Shown: piece by piece, positions 35,025-44,022 of the stretch | How the letters are laid out: each line of letters begins with the position of its first letter | Position numbering within the stretch: the first letter of the stretch is position 1 | Assembly: GCA_900546675.1 (NCBI GenBank) | Contig: URDQ01000001.1 | Span: forward strand, 1-63,483 | Source of the DNA: an uncultured Porphyromonas sp. | GTDB taxonomy: Bacteria; Bacteroidota; Bacteroidia; Bacteroidales; Porphyromonadaceae | Direction of reading: 5' to 3' | Length of the DNA: 63,483 bases | Program-made: the position numbers and the translations under genes | Notes under the pieces: generated by a model | Told to the model about the DNA's origin: nothing | The model's input: the letters and a program-made list of their open reading frames with translations, nothing else | Databases searched by the model: none

Positions 35025-36536
35025 CTATTTGTTGAGCTCGATGAGGCGATCGTTGAGATCGGCGTTGCTCCGTAGGCGGGGTATCTTGTGCTGACCGCCC
35101 AGCTTGCCCTGCTCTTCGAGCCAGTCGTTGAAGAGCCCTCGTCGAGCAACCACCAAATGGGGCATCAAGAGTGCCATATCGGCATAGCGCTTCGCCTCGT
35201 AGTCGCTATTGAGCGTGCGGAGCTCTTGGTCGATGCGCTCGATGAAGTGGTCTGGATCGGCTGGTGGTGTGTCAAACTCTACGACCCACTCGTGATAGCC
35301 ATTGGCCGTCTCGAGGCAGAAGCGCGGTGCCACCGTGTAGTCGCGCACCGTGACGCCCATCTCCTGGGCGACGCGCGAGATGGCTGTGGTCGTGTTGTGG
35401 ACCATCAGCTCCTCGCCGAAGGCATTGATAAAGCTTTGCGTACGCCCCGTGATGATGAACTTGTAGGGGTGCAGCTCGGTGAACATGACCGTGTCGCCGA
35501 TGATGTAGCGGTAGAGCCCTCCGAGGGTGGAGATGACGAGCGCATAGTTGACCCCTTTCTGTACGTCAGCTAGCGGTATAGCTTGGCGGTCAGGTGCGTC
35601 AAACTGAGACATTGGGATGAACTCATAGAAGATGCCGTAGTCCTGCATCAGGAGCATAGAGCTGGAAGTGGGGTCGTCCTGAACGCCAAAGAAGCCTTCG
35701 CTCGCATTGTAGGTCTCACGGTACTGCATCCGCTCGGACGGGATGACTTGGCGGTAGCGCTCACGATACGGATCGAAGCTGATACCCCCGTGAAAGAAGA
35801 CTTCGAGGTTAGGCCACACCTCTGAGAGGTTGTCCCGTCCTGTATACTCTAGGATCGCCATGATGGTCTCGAGCATCCAGCTCGGCACGCCCGAGAGACT
35901 GCCCACATCTGCTGTCGCCACCTCCTGGACGATCTGTCGCATCTTGGCGGTCCATTCGCTCATGAGGAGGGTCTGCTTCGAGGGAACGCGGTACATCTGT
36001 CCTAGGGCGGGCATATTTTCCACCAAGATGGCGGAGAGGTCGCCCGTATGGGTGCCTGCGGCAAACTCGGTCGGCTTGTGGCTCCCCCCGATGACTAAGC
36101 TCTTGTGTCCGAAGAACTCGCTGTCGGGTCGTGTGTCTAGGTAAAGCCAAAGGGCATCTTTGGCACCCTGATAATGGCAACTCTGCAGATGCAATCCAGG
36201 CACGGGAAGGTATTTGCTGCGACCTCCTGAGGTGCCACTGGAGGTGGCGAACCAACGGCAGCTACCTTTGATCAGCTGATTGCGCTCTCCCTGTAGCATA
36301 CGCTCTACCCAGGGGCGTAGCTCTTCGTACTCGACGATGGGGACGATGCGCTGGTAGTCGCTGTAGGTGTGGATAGGCTCGCTTGTGAGGGACTGCTCGT
36401 AGGCGGTGCCATGTAGTACACGCATAATGCGCTTGAACTGGCGCATTTGGATAGCTTCGCTCTGCTTGGCGTACTGCTCGATGCTCTTGAGCCGAAAGTA
36501 CATAAGGCGATAGATGGTTGCGGTCTTTTTGTCCAT
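35025..36536 (-). CDS. GH3-family adenylate-forming enzyme
   Basis: This 503 aa protein matches the family named after plant GH3 auxin-amido synthetases. The ATP-binding loop is TSSGTSGGRSKYLPV near residue 110, and later motifs YNASEGFFGVQD and YRYIIGDTVMF are typical. Plant members couple acyl-adenylates to amino acids; the substrate of bacterial members is unknown. No signal peptide is seen, so it is cytoplasmic. It lies 17 bases after the T9SS plug gene and is probably co-transcribed with it, though a functional link is not implied. Confidence 0.9.
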   Translation of the reverse strand: MDKKTATIYRLMYFRLKSIEQYAKQSEAIQMRQFKRIMRVLHGTAYEQSLTSEPIHTYSDYQRIVPIVEYEELRPWVERMLQGERNQLIKGSCRWFATSSGTSGGRSKYLPVPGLHLQSCHYQGAKDALWLYLDTRPDSEFFGHKSLVIGGSHKPTEFAAGTHTGDLSAILVENMPALGQMYRVPSKQTLLMSEWTAKMRQIVQEVATADVGSLSGVPSWMLETIMAILEYTGRDNLSEVWPNLEVFFHGGISFDPYRERYRQVIPSERMQYRETYNASEGFFGVQDDPTSSSMLLMQDYGIFYEFIPMSQFDAPDRQAIPLADVQKGVNYALVISTLGGLYRYIIGDTVMFTELHPYKFIITGRTQSFINAFGEELMVHNTTTAISRVAQEMGVTVRDYTVAPRFCLETANGYHEWVVEFDTPPADPDHFIERIDQELRTLNSDYEAKRYADMALLMPHLVVARRGLFNDWLEEQGKLGGQHKIPRLRSNADLNDRLIELNK

Positions 36537-36553
36537 AAAATTTACAGCTTGAG

Positions 36554-37825
36554 TTACTCTACGGCTACTAGTTTCTGATAGCGTAGCATGGGGGAGGAGA
36601 GGTAGACGAGGGTCGTGTATTGGTTTTCTGTCTGGTAATAGTCGCCCTCGATAGCGTTGCTGGCTAGGGGAGCGGGCGATGGCGATGTGCTGTATCGGTA
36701 GCTGACGTAACCTCCCTTGACGAGGAGCGACAGCTCGAAGTAGCCTGTCTCGCGGTTGTAGCGTAGCGTGCGCTGCTCCTTAGGCAATGCATCGAAGGCG
36801 GCTCCCTCGATGAATGGGGTGCCATACCTGAGCGGGTCCTCGAGAGCCAGTCGCCAGGTGACGAGGTAGTAGTCTGTCATAGTCTCATCGTAGTACGGGT
36901 CGTAGTCTGTCTGGCGCACTTTGCGGTACCCATTGGCGTCAGGAGTGGTTATGTAGCTACCATTCGTTGGGTGGTCTAAATAAAGGTCAGCCTTAGTGGG
37001 TGTCTCCTGACTATTCAAGTGCTCCACACCCATATTCGCCTCGTAGGGCGACAATATCTCGTAAGCGCGCCACTCATTGCCCGCCGCAAAGGTGGCTCCG
37101 TCATGGCCCCTGAAGGTGAGACGCCCAGGAGCGAGGGAGGTGGGGCGGGTGAGATGCTGGTAGCGGGTGGAGGAGCCGTTTTGTCCGATAGTGACGAGTA
37201 GCTCCGTGAGCGGGTCGGTAGTCAGTGTGGGGGGAAAGGTTAGCTCTAGCTCCACTTGCTGAAAGCGAGAGTAGTTGCCCTCAGGCGTCGTTGGCACCAC
37301 CTGCTGAGCGACATCGGCTAGAGGCTCATAAAGGGCGAAGCTGGTGACGAAGATCGGCTCCTCTTGTAGCTCTTCGCACCAGGCGGTGAGACGATAATTG
37401 CCCGAGAGGAGCGGTTGTAGTACGGAGGCTCCTCCGAGGCGCAGCTCGTAGTGGCGATAGGCGACGTTCGTAGCTTCCGAGGGGGCGCTTTCGTCCGTCT
37501 GCCAGCGCGTTCCGATCCATCCGTCGAGGTATTCGCTAAGCGCCATACGGTCATTGACCTGCCAGTCAGCGTCGCACAGCTCCAGCAGGTAGTGGATACG
37601 GTGCGGGATAGGATCCTCGAGGTCAAAGCTTACCACGATCTCCTCGTCGCTACTAGCCAAGCGAGCGATCGGGTAGGGTATAGCGATCGGCTCTCCGTCA
37701 CGCCACACCTGACACTGTAGAGTCTGTACCTCTGTCGTATAGATGTGATGCGGGAATATCTCTCCTCCCGAGAGCGAGCCAGCGAGGGCTAGGAGGAGCA
37801 AGCAAAGCGTCCAAAGCTTATTCAT
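36554..37825 (-). CDS. Type IX secretion system plug protein (DUF5103)
   Basis: This 423 aa exported protein has a signal peptide (MNKLWTLCLLLLALAGSLSG) and the conserved DUF5103 segments HRIHYLLELCDADWQ and YELRLGG. The related protein of Flavobacterium closes the periplasmic end of the large SprA translocon barrel when it is not in use. The start is set at the ATG at 37825. The upstream frame has no signal peptide and runs over the promoter. The promoter -7 element is only 6 bases before the ATG, implying a leaderless or nearly leaderless message. Confidence 0.87.
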   Translation of the reverse strand: MNKLWTLCLLLLALAGSLSGGEIFPHHIYTTEVQTLQCQVWRDGEPIAIPYPIARLASSDEEIVVSFDLEDPIPHRIHYLLELCDADWQVNDRMALSEYLDGWIGTRWQTDESAPSEATNVAYRHYELRLGGASVLQPLLSGNYRLTAWCEELQEEPIFVTSFALYEPLADVAQQVVPTTPEGNYSRFQQVELELTFPPTLTTDPLTELLVTIGQNGSSTRYQHLTRPTSLAPGRLTFRGHDGATFAAGNEWRAYEILSPYEANMGVEHLNSQETPTKADLYLDHPTNGSYITTPDANGYRKVRQTDYDPYYDETMTDYYLVTWRLALEDPLRYGTPFIEGAAFDALPKEQRTLRYNRETGYFELSLLVKGGYVSYRYSTSPSPAPLASNAIEGDYYQTENQYTTLVYLSSPMLRYQKLVAVE

Positions 37826-37830
37826 CGTCC

Positions 37831-37861
37831 CAAAGTTACAGATCTTTGACCGAACGACAAA
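37831..37861 (-). promoter_or_regulatory. Promoter of the T9SS plug gene
   Basis: The minus strand reads TAACTTTG (37838-37831), with TTTG at 37861-37858 and a 19-base spacer. The predicted start of transcription falls on or next to the ATG at 37825. Confidence 0.7.
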
Positions 37862-37891
37862 GAGTCCAGGATGCACTAGGCTCCGCAGACC

Positions 37892-38003
37892 TTACGAGTA
37901 ACCCGCTGTAGGGGCGGACCTATGTGTCCGCCCGTCCTCATCGGAGCGCAGTATGCCTTGTGGGCGGACACGCAGGTCCGCCCCTACAGCGGGTTACTCG
38001 TAA
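37892..38003. repeat. 112 bp inverted-repeat element, copy 3 of 3 (best preserved)
   Basis: Perfect 30-base arms at 37892-37921 and 37974-38003 begin TTACGAGTAACCCGCTGTAG and continue GGGCGGACCT. A second perfect 10-base dyad GTGTCCGCCC/GGGCGGACAC lies inside. There is no open frame. It is the reference copy for the diverged elements at 9895 and 13684. It sits upstream of the plug gene promoter. Confidence 0.92.
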
Positions 38004-38039
38004 AGTTTGCGTAATTGAGGACTCGTGAGCGCACTAAAC

Positions 38040-38084
38040 AAAAAGGAGACAGACACCCCACGCGTGAGTATCTGTCTCCTTTTT
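38040..38084 (-). terminator. Terminator of the gyrA-TPR operon
   Basis: A 14-base perfect stem AAAAAGGAGACAGA / TCTGTCTCCTTTTT with a 17-base loop, which gives a T-run in either direction. It lies 40 bases after the TPR gene. Confidence 0.9.
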
Positions 38085-38124
38085 GTCTATTCGCTTAGCT
38101 CGAGGCTAGCGAGTCTCTTTGTGA

Positions 38125-39327
38125 TTAGTTGCCGTGAGCAGCTTGGATCTCCTCGTACTTAGCGTTGTCGCCCAGTGCGTAGTAGATATTACCGAGTAGG
38201 TAGTAAGAAGCGTCTGGATTGATGCTATAAGCCTTCTCGAGGTAGGGTAGCGCCTTGTTGAGCAGTGCTGTGCGCTTCTTCTGAGCAGCAGCCATACCGC
38301 CTTCCTCCTTGTCAGAGACCTCTACAGCCTTGTTGTAGTAGATACGTCCGATGTTACAGAGTGACTCGACGTAGTTAGGATCTACCTCTAGTGCTTTGCT
38401 AAACCACTTGATAGCTTCCTCCTCATTGCTCTCCTCGTAGAGCTTACCCATCACGTCATAGAGCTGGGGGTTCTCGGGGTTGAGCTCGATAGCCTGAGTG
38501 AGGAAGGTACGTGCCTCGTCATACTTGTTCTGTACGATGTAAGTATTGATTAGGTTGACAGAGTAGTATGGCTCCTTGGGGAAGAGCTTGAGACCCTCTC
38601 GCATCGTCGTGATGTAGTTGGCCGTGTCGCCTTCCTCGATGTAGGTCTGAGCGAGGATCTGGTAGACCTCGTTCTGGCGATAGCCGTTGCCCTTGAGCTC
38701 CTCACCGTATTGGATAGCGAGCTGCTTGTCGCCAGCCTGATAAGCTGTGATGATAGCAAAGAAGTCCACCATCATAGAGTTGGAGTCAGGCTGAGCAATC
38801 TTCTCTCCCTCGAATAGAGGAGAGCGCTTGATCTCTCTAAAAGCCTGGAATGCTTTGAGCGCATTCTTGAAGTCCTTCTGCTCCATATAGTACCCTCCGG
38901 CATTGATGTAGTAAAGGAGGTTCTCCTCGTAAGCCTTAGAGATCTTCTTCTCAAACTTGGGGCGCACCTTGCCCTTGTCATTGGGCTGGTGGTCGATCTC
39001 GTAGGTCTTTGTGTAGTACTCGTGCATAGCGAGTAGAGCTTTGTACATATTGGGGAGGTCTTGAGGCTCACCCTTGAGGCTCTTTTGGTTCTCGCCTGTG
39101 AAAGCACGCTCCTCGACGAGACCCGCAGTGTACCACGTCTTGGCATCGTCTTTTGTCTCAGGGTTTTCAAGCGCCTGCTGGATTAGGTTACGAGCCTCAG
39201 GATAGTTAGGCTTGCTCGCATCGGATAGACGGTCAGCACCTTTGACGTTGGCGGTCTGTGCGTATCCGAATGTTAGTGCACTCATCAGCACGAGTAGCAC
39301 TAGGGTTACTTTGCGTGTTGTTTTCAT
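38125..39327 (-). CDS. Exported TPR protein, 400 aa
   Basis: A signal peptide (MKTTRKVTLVLLVLMSALTFGYAQ) is followed by about 375 helical residues with tetratricopeptide repeats, for example AIELNPENPQLYDVMGKLYEES, WFSKALEVDPNYVESLCNIGRIYYN and YSINPDASYYLLGNIYY. It should act in the periplasm as a binding scaffold. It follows gyrA after 61 bases on the same strand; I recall this gyrA-TPR order in other Bacteroidetes. No enzymatic motif. Confidence 0.9.
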   Translation of the reverse strand: MKTTRKVTLVLLVLMSALTFGYAQTANVKGADRLSDASKPNYPEARNLIQQALENPETKDDAKTWYTAGLVEERAFTGENQKSLKGEPQDLPNMYKALLAMHEYYTKTYEIDHQPNDKGKVRPKFEKKISKAYEENLLYYINAGGYYMEQKDFKNALKAFQAFREIKRSPLFEGEKIAQPDSNSMMVDFFAIITAYQAGDKQLAIQYGEELKGNGYRQNEVYQILAQTYIEEGDTANYITTMREGLKLFPKEPYYSVNLINTYIVQNKYDEARTFLTQAIELNPENPQLYDVMGKLYEESNEEEAIKWFSKALEVDPNYVESLCNIGRIYYNKAVEVSDKEEGGMAAAQKKRTALLNKALPYLEKAYSINPDASYYLLGNIYYALGDNAKYEEIQAAHGN

Positions 39328-39388
39328 ATTTCAAGTAGATGTTACTGGTTTATAATCTAGTTCTCTTGTAGTGTCTAGCTAGTGAAGC

Positions 39389-41971
39389 CTACTCTTGATC
39401 ATCATTGACCTCTAGCTCGTCGTCTGGGTCTGATCCTAGCAGATCCTCCTCCTGAGGGATAAACTCTGAGGGGTCGTCTAGGTCAGCCTCATCGAGCAGC
39501 TCTGGTTCCTCTTCCTCAGCCACTACATTACATATAGATGCAATTTCGTCCGAACGTTTATTGAGGTCGATCATTTTGACCCCTTGAGTAGCGCGTCCCA
39601 TGACACGTACTTGCTCCATAGAGAGACGGATAGCGACACCACTCTTATTGATGATCATAATGTTGTCGTCATCCTCTACGGCACGTATATCGATGAGCTG
39701 ACCCGTCTTGTCGGTCACGTTGATCGTCTTGACACCCTTGGCGCCACGCTTGGTGATGCGGTAGTCATCGATGAGCGAACGCTTACCATAGCCCTTCTCG
39801 CTGATGACGAGGATCGTCTCCTCACTGTTTTTCAAGCGATGTACGACCATACCGATCACCTTGTCGTTGGGATCGTCATCGAGACGGATGCCTCGTACGC
39901 CTGTCGCTGTGCGTCCCATAGGACGTACCTCCTTTTCGTTAAAGCGGACACAGCGTCCATTGCGGTTGGCTAGGAATATCTCGCAGTTACCATTCGAGAG
40001 AGCCACCGAAACGACCTGATCATCGTCACGTAGATTGATCGCACGGACACCCGTCTTGCGTGGGTTAGCGTAGTGAGCTAGGAGCGTCTTCTTGATCAAG
40101 CCCTGCTCAGTAGCGAAGACAAGGTAGTGTGTATTGACAAACTCCTCGTCGGTCGTCAAGTTCTTAATACGTAGGAAAGCCGTGACACGGTTCTCCTCGT
40201 CTAGGTCTAGGAGGTTCTGGATATGTCTGCCCTTAGAGCTCTTGGAGCCCTCAGGTATCTCAAAGACTCTGAGCCAGTAGACACGTCCCGTAGCGGTAAA
40301 GAGCATCATCGTAGCGTGCATCGTCGCCGAGTAGATGTACTCGACAAAGTCCTCGTCACGACTATCAGCACCCTTGACACCGACCCCGCCACGCGTCTGC
40401 GTGCGGAACTCCGAGAGAGGCGTACGCTTGATATATCCTAGGTGAGATATGGTGATCACCATATCCTCATCGGCGTAGAAGTCCTCGGGATTCAAGTCTT
40501 CTGAAGCATATACGATCTCCGAGCGACGCTCATCGCCATACTTGTCGATGATCTCACGGCACTCCTCCTGTATCAGCTCCATACGCATATTGATGTCGCT
40601 GAGGAAGAGGTTTAGGTAGTCGATACGCTCCTTGAGCTCATTGTACTCATGCTGTAGCTTGTCAATATCGAGTTTCGTGAGCTGTCGGAGACGCATATCG
40701 ACGATAGCACGGGCCTGTAGCTCCGAGAGGTTGAACGTCTCCATCAGTCGATTCATCGCCTCGCGTGTCTCCTCACTAGAGCGGATGATGCGTATGACCT
40801 CGTCAATGTGATCTACCGCAATGATCAAGCCCTCCAAGATGTGGATGCGTTCTTGCGCCTTGCGAAGCTCATACTGCGCACGACGTGTCACCACCTCGTG
40901 GCGGTGATCGACGAAGTGTCCGATGAGGTCCTTGAGGTTGAGCAGGCGAGGACGACCGTGGACTAGCGCAATGTTATTGACACTAAAGTAGCTCTCTAGG
41001 TCGGAGTACTTATATAGGTAGTTGAGTACGACGCCAGCGTTGGCATCCTTCTTTATATCTATGACAATGCGGATACCCTTATTGCTCGACTCGTCAGATA
41101 TGTCGCTGATGCCGTCGATCTTCTTCTCGTTGACCAGCTGGGCAATCTTAGCGACCATATCGCTCTTGCGTACCTGATAGGGTATCTCACGGATGATGAT
41201 CCGCTCGTGGTTGTTGTGCTCCTCTATGTCTGCCTTGCCACGTATCACGATACGTCCGCGGCCTGTGTGGAATGCCTCTTTGACCCCCTCGTAGCCGTAG
41301 ATGACACCACCCGTGGGGAAGTCTGGCGCCTTGACATACTGCATCAGCTCATCGACCGTGATCTCGCCACGCGCATCGATGTAAGCGATACAAGCATTGA
41401 GCGTCTCGGTGAGGTTGTGCGGAGCCATATTGGTCGCCATACCGACGGCGATACCAGCAGCGCCATTGATCAGGAGGTTAGGAATGCGACAAGGTAGTAC
41501 AGTGGGCTCCTTAAAGTCTCCATCGAAGTTGTCTTGAAAGTCCACCGTCTCCATATCAATATCCCGGAGCATCTCCTGGGCAAACTGATTGAGCCTCGAC
41601 TCGGTGTAACGCATCGCAGCGGGTGAGTCTCCGTCGATAGAGCCAAAGTTACCCTGTCCCTGTACGAGCGGGTAACGCATATTCCAGCCCTGTGCAAGAC
41701 GTACCAATGTATTATATACGGAGCTGTCGCCATGGGGGTGATACTTACCTAATATATCACCGACGGCGCGAGCACACTTGCGGGTAGGATTATTGTAAGT
41801 ATTGCCACTCTCATTCATCGAGTAGAGTACACGTCGATGCACTGGCTTGAGGCCGTCACGCACATCGGGGAGTGCACGAGAGACGATGACAGACATTGAG
41901 TAGTCAATGTAAGAGGTCTTCATCTCGTCCTCAATATCCACTGGGATAATCCTATCTATACTATCTTCCAT
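39389..41971 (-). CDS. gyrA: DNA gyrase subunit A
   Basis: This 860 aa subunit cuts and rejoins DNA during supercoiling. The catalytic residues are Arg121-Tyr122 in AMRYTESRL. The quinolone-determining region has Ser83 and Asn87 in HGDSSVYNTLV with E. coli numbering. The six-bladed C-terminal DNA-wrapping domain is present with a modified gyrase box (QTRGGVGVKG), followed by an acidic tail of about 40 residues (EEEEPELLDEADLDD). I set the start at the ATG at 41971 (MEDSIDRIIPVDIEDEMK); the frame runs 30 codons further to a TTG, with no homologous sequence that I recognise. Confidence 0.96.
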   Translation of the reverse strand: MEDSIDRIIPVDIEDEMKTSYIDYSMSVIVSRALPDVRDGLKPVHRRVLYSMNESGNTYNNPTRKCARAVGDILGKYHPHGDSSVYNTLVRLAQGWNMRYPLVQGQGNFGSIDGDSPAAMRYTESRLNQFAQEMLRDIDMETVDFQDNFDGDFKEPTVLPCRIPNLLINGAAGIAVGMATNMAPHNLTETLNACIAYIDARGEITVDELMQYVKAPDFPTGGVIYGYEGVKEAFHTGRGRIVIRGKADIEEHNNHERIIIREIPYQVRKSDMVAKIAQLVNEKKIDGISDISDESSNKGIRIVIDIKKDANAGVVLNYLYKYSDLESYFSVNNIALVHGRPRLLNLKDLIGHFVDHRHEVVTRRAQYELRKAQERIHILEGLIIAVDHIDEVIRIIRSSEETREAMNRLMETFNLSELQARAIVDMRLRQLTKLDIDKLQHEYNELKERIDYLNLFLSDINMRMELIQEECREIIDKYGDERRSEIVYASEDLNPEDFYADEDMVITISHLGYIKRTPLSEFRTQTRGGVGVKGADSRDEDFVEYIYSATMHATMMLFTATGRVYWLRVFEIPEGSKSSKGRHIQNLLDLDEENRVTAFLRIKNLTTDEEFVNTHYLVFATEQGLIKKTLLAHYANPRKTGVRAINLRDDDQVVSVALSNGNCEIFLANRNGRCVRFNEKEVRPMGRTATGVRGIRLDDDPNDKVIGMVVHRLKNSEETILVISEKGYGKRSLIDDYRITKRGAKGVKTINVTDKTGQLIDIRAVEDDDNIMIINKSGVAIRLSMEQVRVMGRATQGVKMIDLNKRSDEIASICNVVAEEEEPELLDEADLDDPSEFIPQEEDLLGSDPDDELEVNDDQE

Positions 41972-41999
41972 AGAGTCAATTGTGTTTATTCGCTTGGTC

Positions 42000-42101
42000 G
42001 TAGAGGTCAGTAGATCAGGTTCGGAGCGAATAGCCCCGAGTTGTCCACCCTCACCCAGCAAGTGCCATTCATCCAGCTAAAAGCTGAGAGAGACCTCTAC
42101 T
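42000..42101 (-). other. Possible structured leader of gyrA
   Basis: A perfect 9-base inverted repeat, GTAGAGGTC at 42000-42008 and GACCTCTAC at 42093-42101, brackets an 84-base region directly upstream of the gyrA start. Only an imperfect -7 element (TAACTTAG on the minus strand, 42119-42112) lies beyond it. I recognise no riboswitch class. The rest of the gap up to the CACGTG repeat shows nothing further. Confidence 0.35.
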
Positions 42102-42257
42102 TTCAGATGGCTAAGTTACGAAAAATATCTCTATCCGATGAAGATTCGCTGTGGTCGCAGATTCTAGTGTCAAGTGAAATGCGGCTCCACTTGACGTGTA
42201 GTGATTTGTAAAACATTGAGACGTGTAACCACTAACCACTAATCTCTGAGCCGATAG

Positions 42258-42421
42258 CCACGTGGAGAATCGTAAATTCCCACGTGAGGAAGAAACATTC
42301 TCCACGTGGGCGAGAAATAAAACTTCGGAGGAAACGAATGAAACTTCGGAGGAAATGTTTCTCGCCTACGTGGAGAATCTGTATTCTCTACGTGGAGATT
42401 TCAGATTTCTCACGTGGAGAT
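42258..42421. repeat. Three-hairpin CACGTG element, second complete copy
   Basis: Same order as at 28401. Hairpin 1 is CACGTGGAGAATCG with TTCCCACGTG. Hairpin 2 has 21-base arms ATTCTCCACGTGGGCGAGAAA against TTTCTCGCCTACGTGGAGAAT (one mismatch), with two copies of AAACTTCGGAGGAAA-type sequence in the loop. Hairpin 3 is CTACGTGGAGA with TCTCACGTGGAG. It lies between the 5' end of gyrA and the 3' end of the C1B protease. Confidence 0.88.
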
Positions 42422-42474
42422 GTTTCTCAGACTCGCTTGCGAGACTTTCGTTGTCTGTGGAAATGAGATAAGGA

Positions 42475-42513
42475 AGCAGGCTCGACCACCTCATCGAAGC
42501 GATCGAGCCTGCT
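42475..42513 (-). terminator. Terminator of the rdgB-porZ-protease operon
   Basis: An 11-base perfect stem AGCAGGCTCGA / TCGAGCCTGCT with a 17-base loop, 86 bases past the protease stop. The minus strand continues TTCCTTATC, a weak T-tract. Confidence 0.7.
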
Positions 42514-42598
42514 CTAGGTACTCTGTATAATTTGGATTAGATAGCGATAATCTAGCTATCCGATGCTTTTAGTCTATTGTCTCTGTGCGACTACTCGA

Positions 42599-44005
42599 CT
42601 ACTCTTCGGCACGAAACATAGGACTCCATGGGGGGAGTAGCTTGGGTGTCTTGCCCTGTAGCTCTTTGGCACGTGGCGTGAGGTACTTCTTATGAACCAC
42701 AAGGCGGAAGGTGTATGCGTCAAACCACGCGTCCGTCATAATCAGATGTCCCTGGTGTCCGGAGGTCGCTCCCCAGCTGTTCTCTACCATCCACTTGGTG
42801 GGCTTGCCTGACTTGTCTAGGTCTACCGCTACGAGTGTCATAGCGTGTGTGGAGCCGCTGTCAAAGGATGCGATGCGCTCGCCCTTTGTCATAGTCATCG
42901 GGACACCCGTGATCGCCTCATAGTCGTCGTAGCCGAGCGTGAGTAAGCCTGACTCTTTATTGAGTTCCTTGCCTACGTCGCAAGAGTAGTACATCATATT
43001 GCCCTCCTTGAGGGAGGCTATGGCCATCTCCTTGATCTCCTCCATGGGGAGGTTGATGTAGGTCCAGTCCTTGCCGTCCCAAGCGTGGCGGTCATACTCG
43101 ATGGCATAGGTCTCGTAGTAAGGCTGTGAGGGGTCGTTCATGATCATCACGTAGTCATCCTTGAGGTTGACTCCGACATGCTCTTGGTAGAAGCTCAGCG
43201 GGGTATACTCCTTGGTCGAGAGCACCTTGCCGTCGGCATCTCTGAGGGTATACTCAAAGGTGGTGGGCGGTGTGCTGAGGTTAAGGCAGAGGAGGCGATA
43301 GATAGCTTGTAGTGTGGTCTCCTTGTCCTTGCGAAGCTCTGCCAGTGTGGCACCTTGCTGAGCTTTGCTACGTAGCTCCATACCGCCCTGACGGAGGAGC
43401 TTGGCAATGAGTGAGGAGAGACGTGCGGTGTTATTGCTGCTGTAGGTCTCAGGCATCACGTCGCTGGGTACGACACCATACTTGAGGAGGTTGTCTGAGA
43501 TGCCAGTAAACTGCCCGCCGTCATTGATCGGGTGCTGGAAGAGCCACTCTACCTTGCGGTCGGTGATGGGGAGTGTGCGGGTCTCGAGGATACCCTCAAG
43601 GAAGAGGTTGGCCTTCTCTAGCTGATCCCAAAAGAAGGAGTAGCAGTGGGAGAAGTAAAACTCTCCGAGGTTGTTGTCCTTGATAAACTGAGCACGTAGC
43701 ACGTTAAAGCCAGTGAAGAGCCAGCAGCGACCAGATCTCTGCTGATCGGTAATCCCCTTCGTAGGTACTCGGTAGGTGAAGTGGTCGTCGGGCGGTGTCA
43801 TAAGCTCGGCATTGGCGAGTACCATACCGTTTTGGACGATGCTGTTGTGTAGGGCTCGCTCAGCTGGACCCTTTGGAGTGGCTTGCTGGAGCTTCTGCAG
43901 GAGCTCTGGCGTGATGGCTCCGTCCGTGCGATTGGTGCTTTCACTCTGTGCTAGTAGCATAATGCTGGATAGTAATAGGAGTAAGGGAAAGAGAAGTTTC
44001 TTCAT
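42599..44005 (-). CDS. Exported C1B cysteine protease (bleomycin hydrolase/aminopeptidase C type)
   Basis: This 468 aa protein has a signal peptide (MKKLLFPLLLLLSSIMLLAQ), unlike most cytoplasmic bleomycin hydrolases. The papain-like triad is visible: Cys94 in RSGRCWLFTG, the His in SGSTHAMTLVAV, and the Asn in VENSWG. Family members are usually hexameric aminopeptidases with the C-terminus occupying the active site. Here the C-terminus extends beyond the expected end (PPWSPMFRAEE). It starts 17 bases after porZ. I recall the same pair (PG1604-PG1605) in P. gingivalis. Confidence 0.92.
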   Translation of the reverse strand: MKKLLFPLLLLLSSIMLLAQSESTNRTDGAITPELLQKLQQATPKGPAERALHNSIVQNGMVLANAELMTPPDDHFTYRVPTKGITDQQRSGRCWLFTGFNVLRAQFIKDNNLGEFYFSHCYSFFWDQLEKANLFLEGILETRTLPITDRKVEWLFQHPINDGGQFTGISDNLLKYGVVPSDVMPETYSSNNTARLSSLIAKLLRQGGMELRSKAQQGATLAELRKDKETTLQAIYRLLCLNLSTPPTTFEYTLRDADGKVLSTKEYTPLSFYQEHVGVNLKDDYVMIMNDPSQPYYETYAIEYDRHAWDGKDWTYINLPMEEIKEMAIASLKEGNMMYYSCDVGKELNKESGLLTLGYDDYEAITGVPMTMTKGERIASFDSGSTHAMTLVAVDLDKSGKPTKWMVENSWGATSGHQGHLIMTDAWFDAYTFRLVVHKKYLTPRAKELQGKTPKLLPPWSPMFRAEE

Positions 44006-44022
44006 AAAAGCGTATGTATAGA

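Noticed and set aside
41972..42061. N-terminal extension of GyrA from a TTG codon
   Set aside because: The 30 extra residues look unrelated to gyrase, and the standard N-terminus (MEDSIDRIIPVD) begins at the ATG at 41971.
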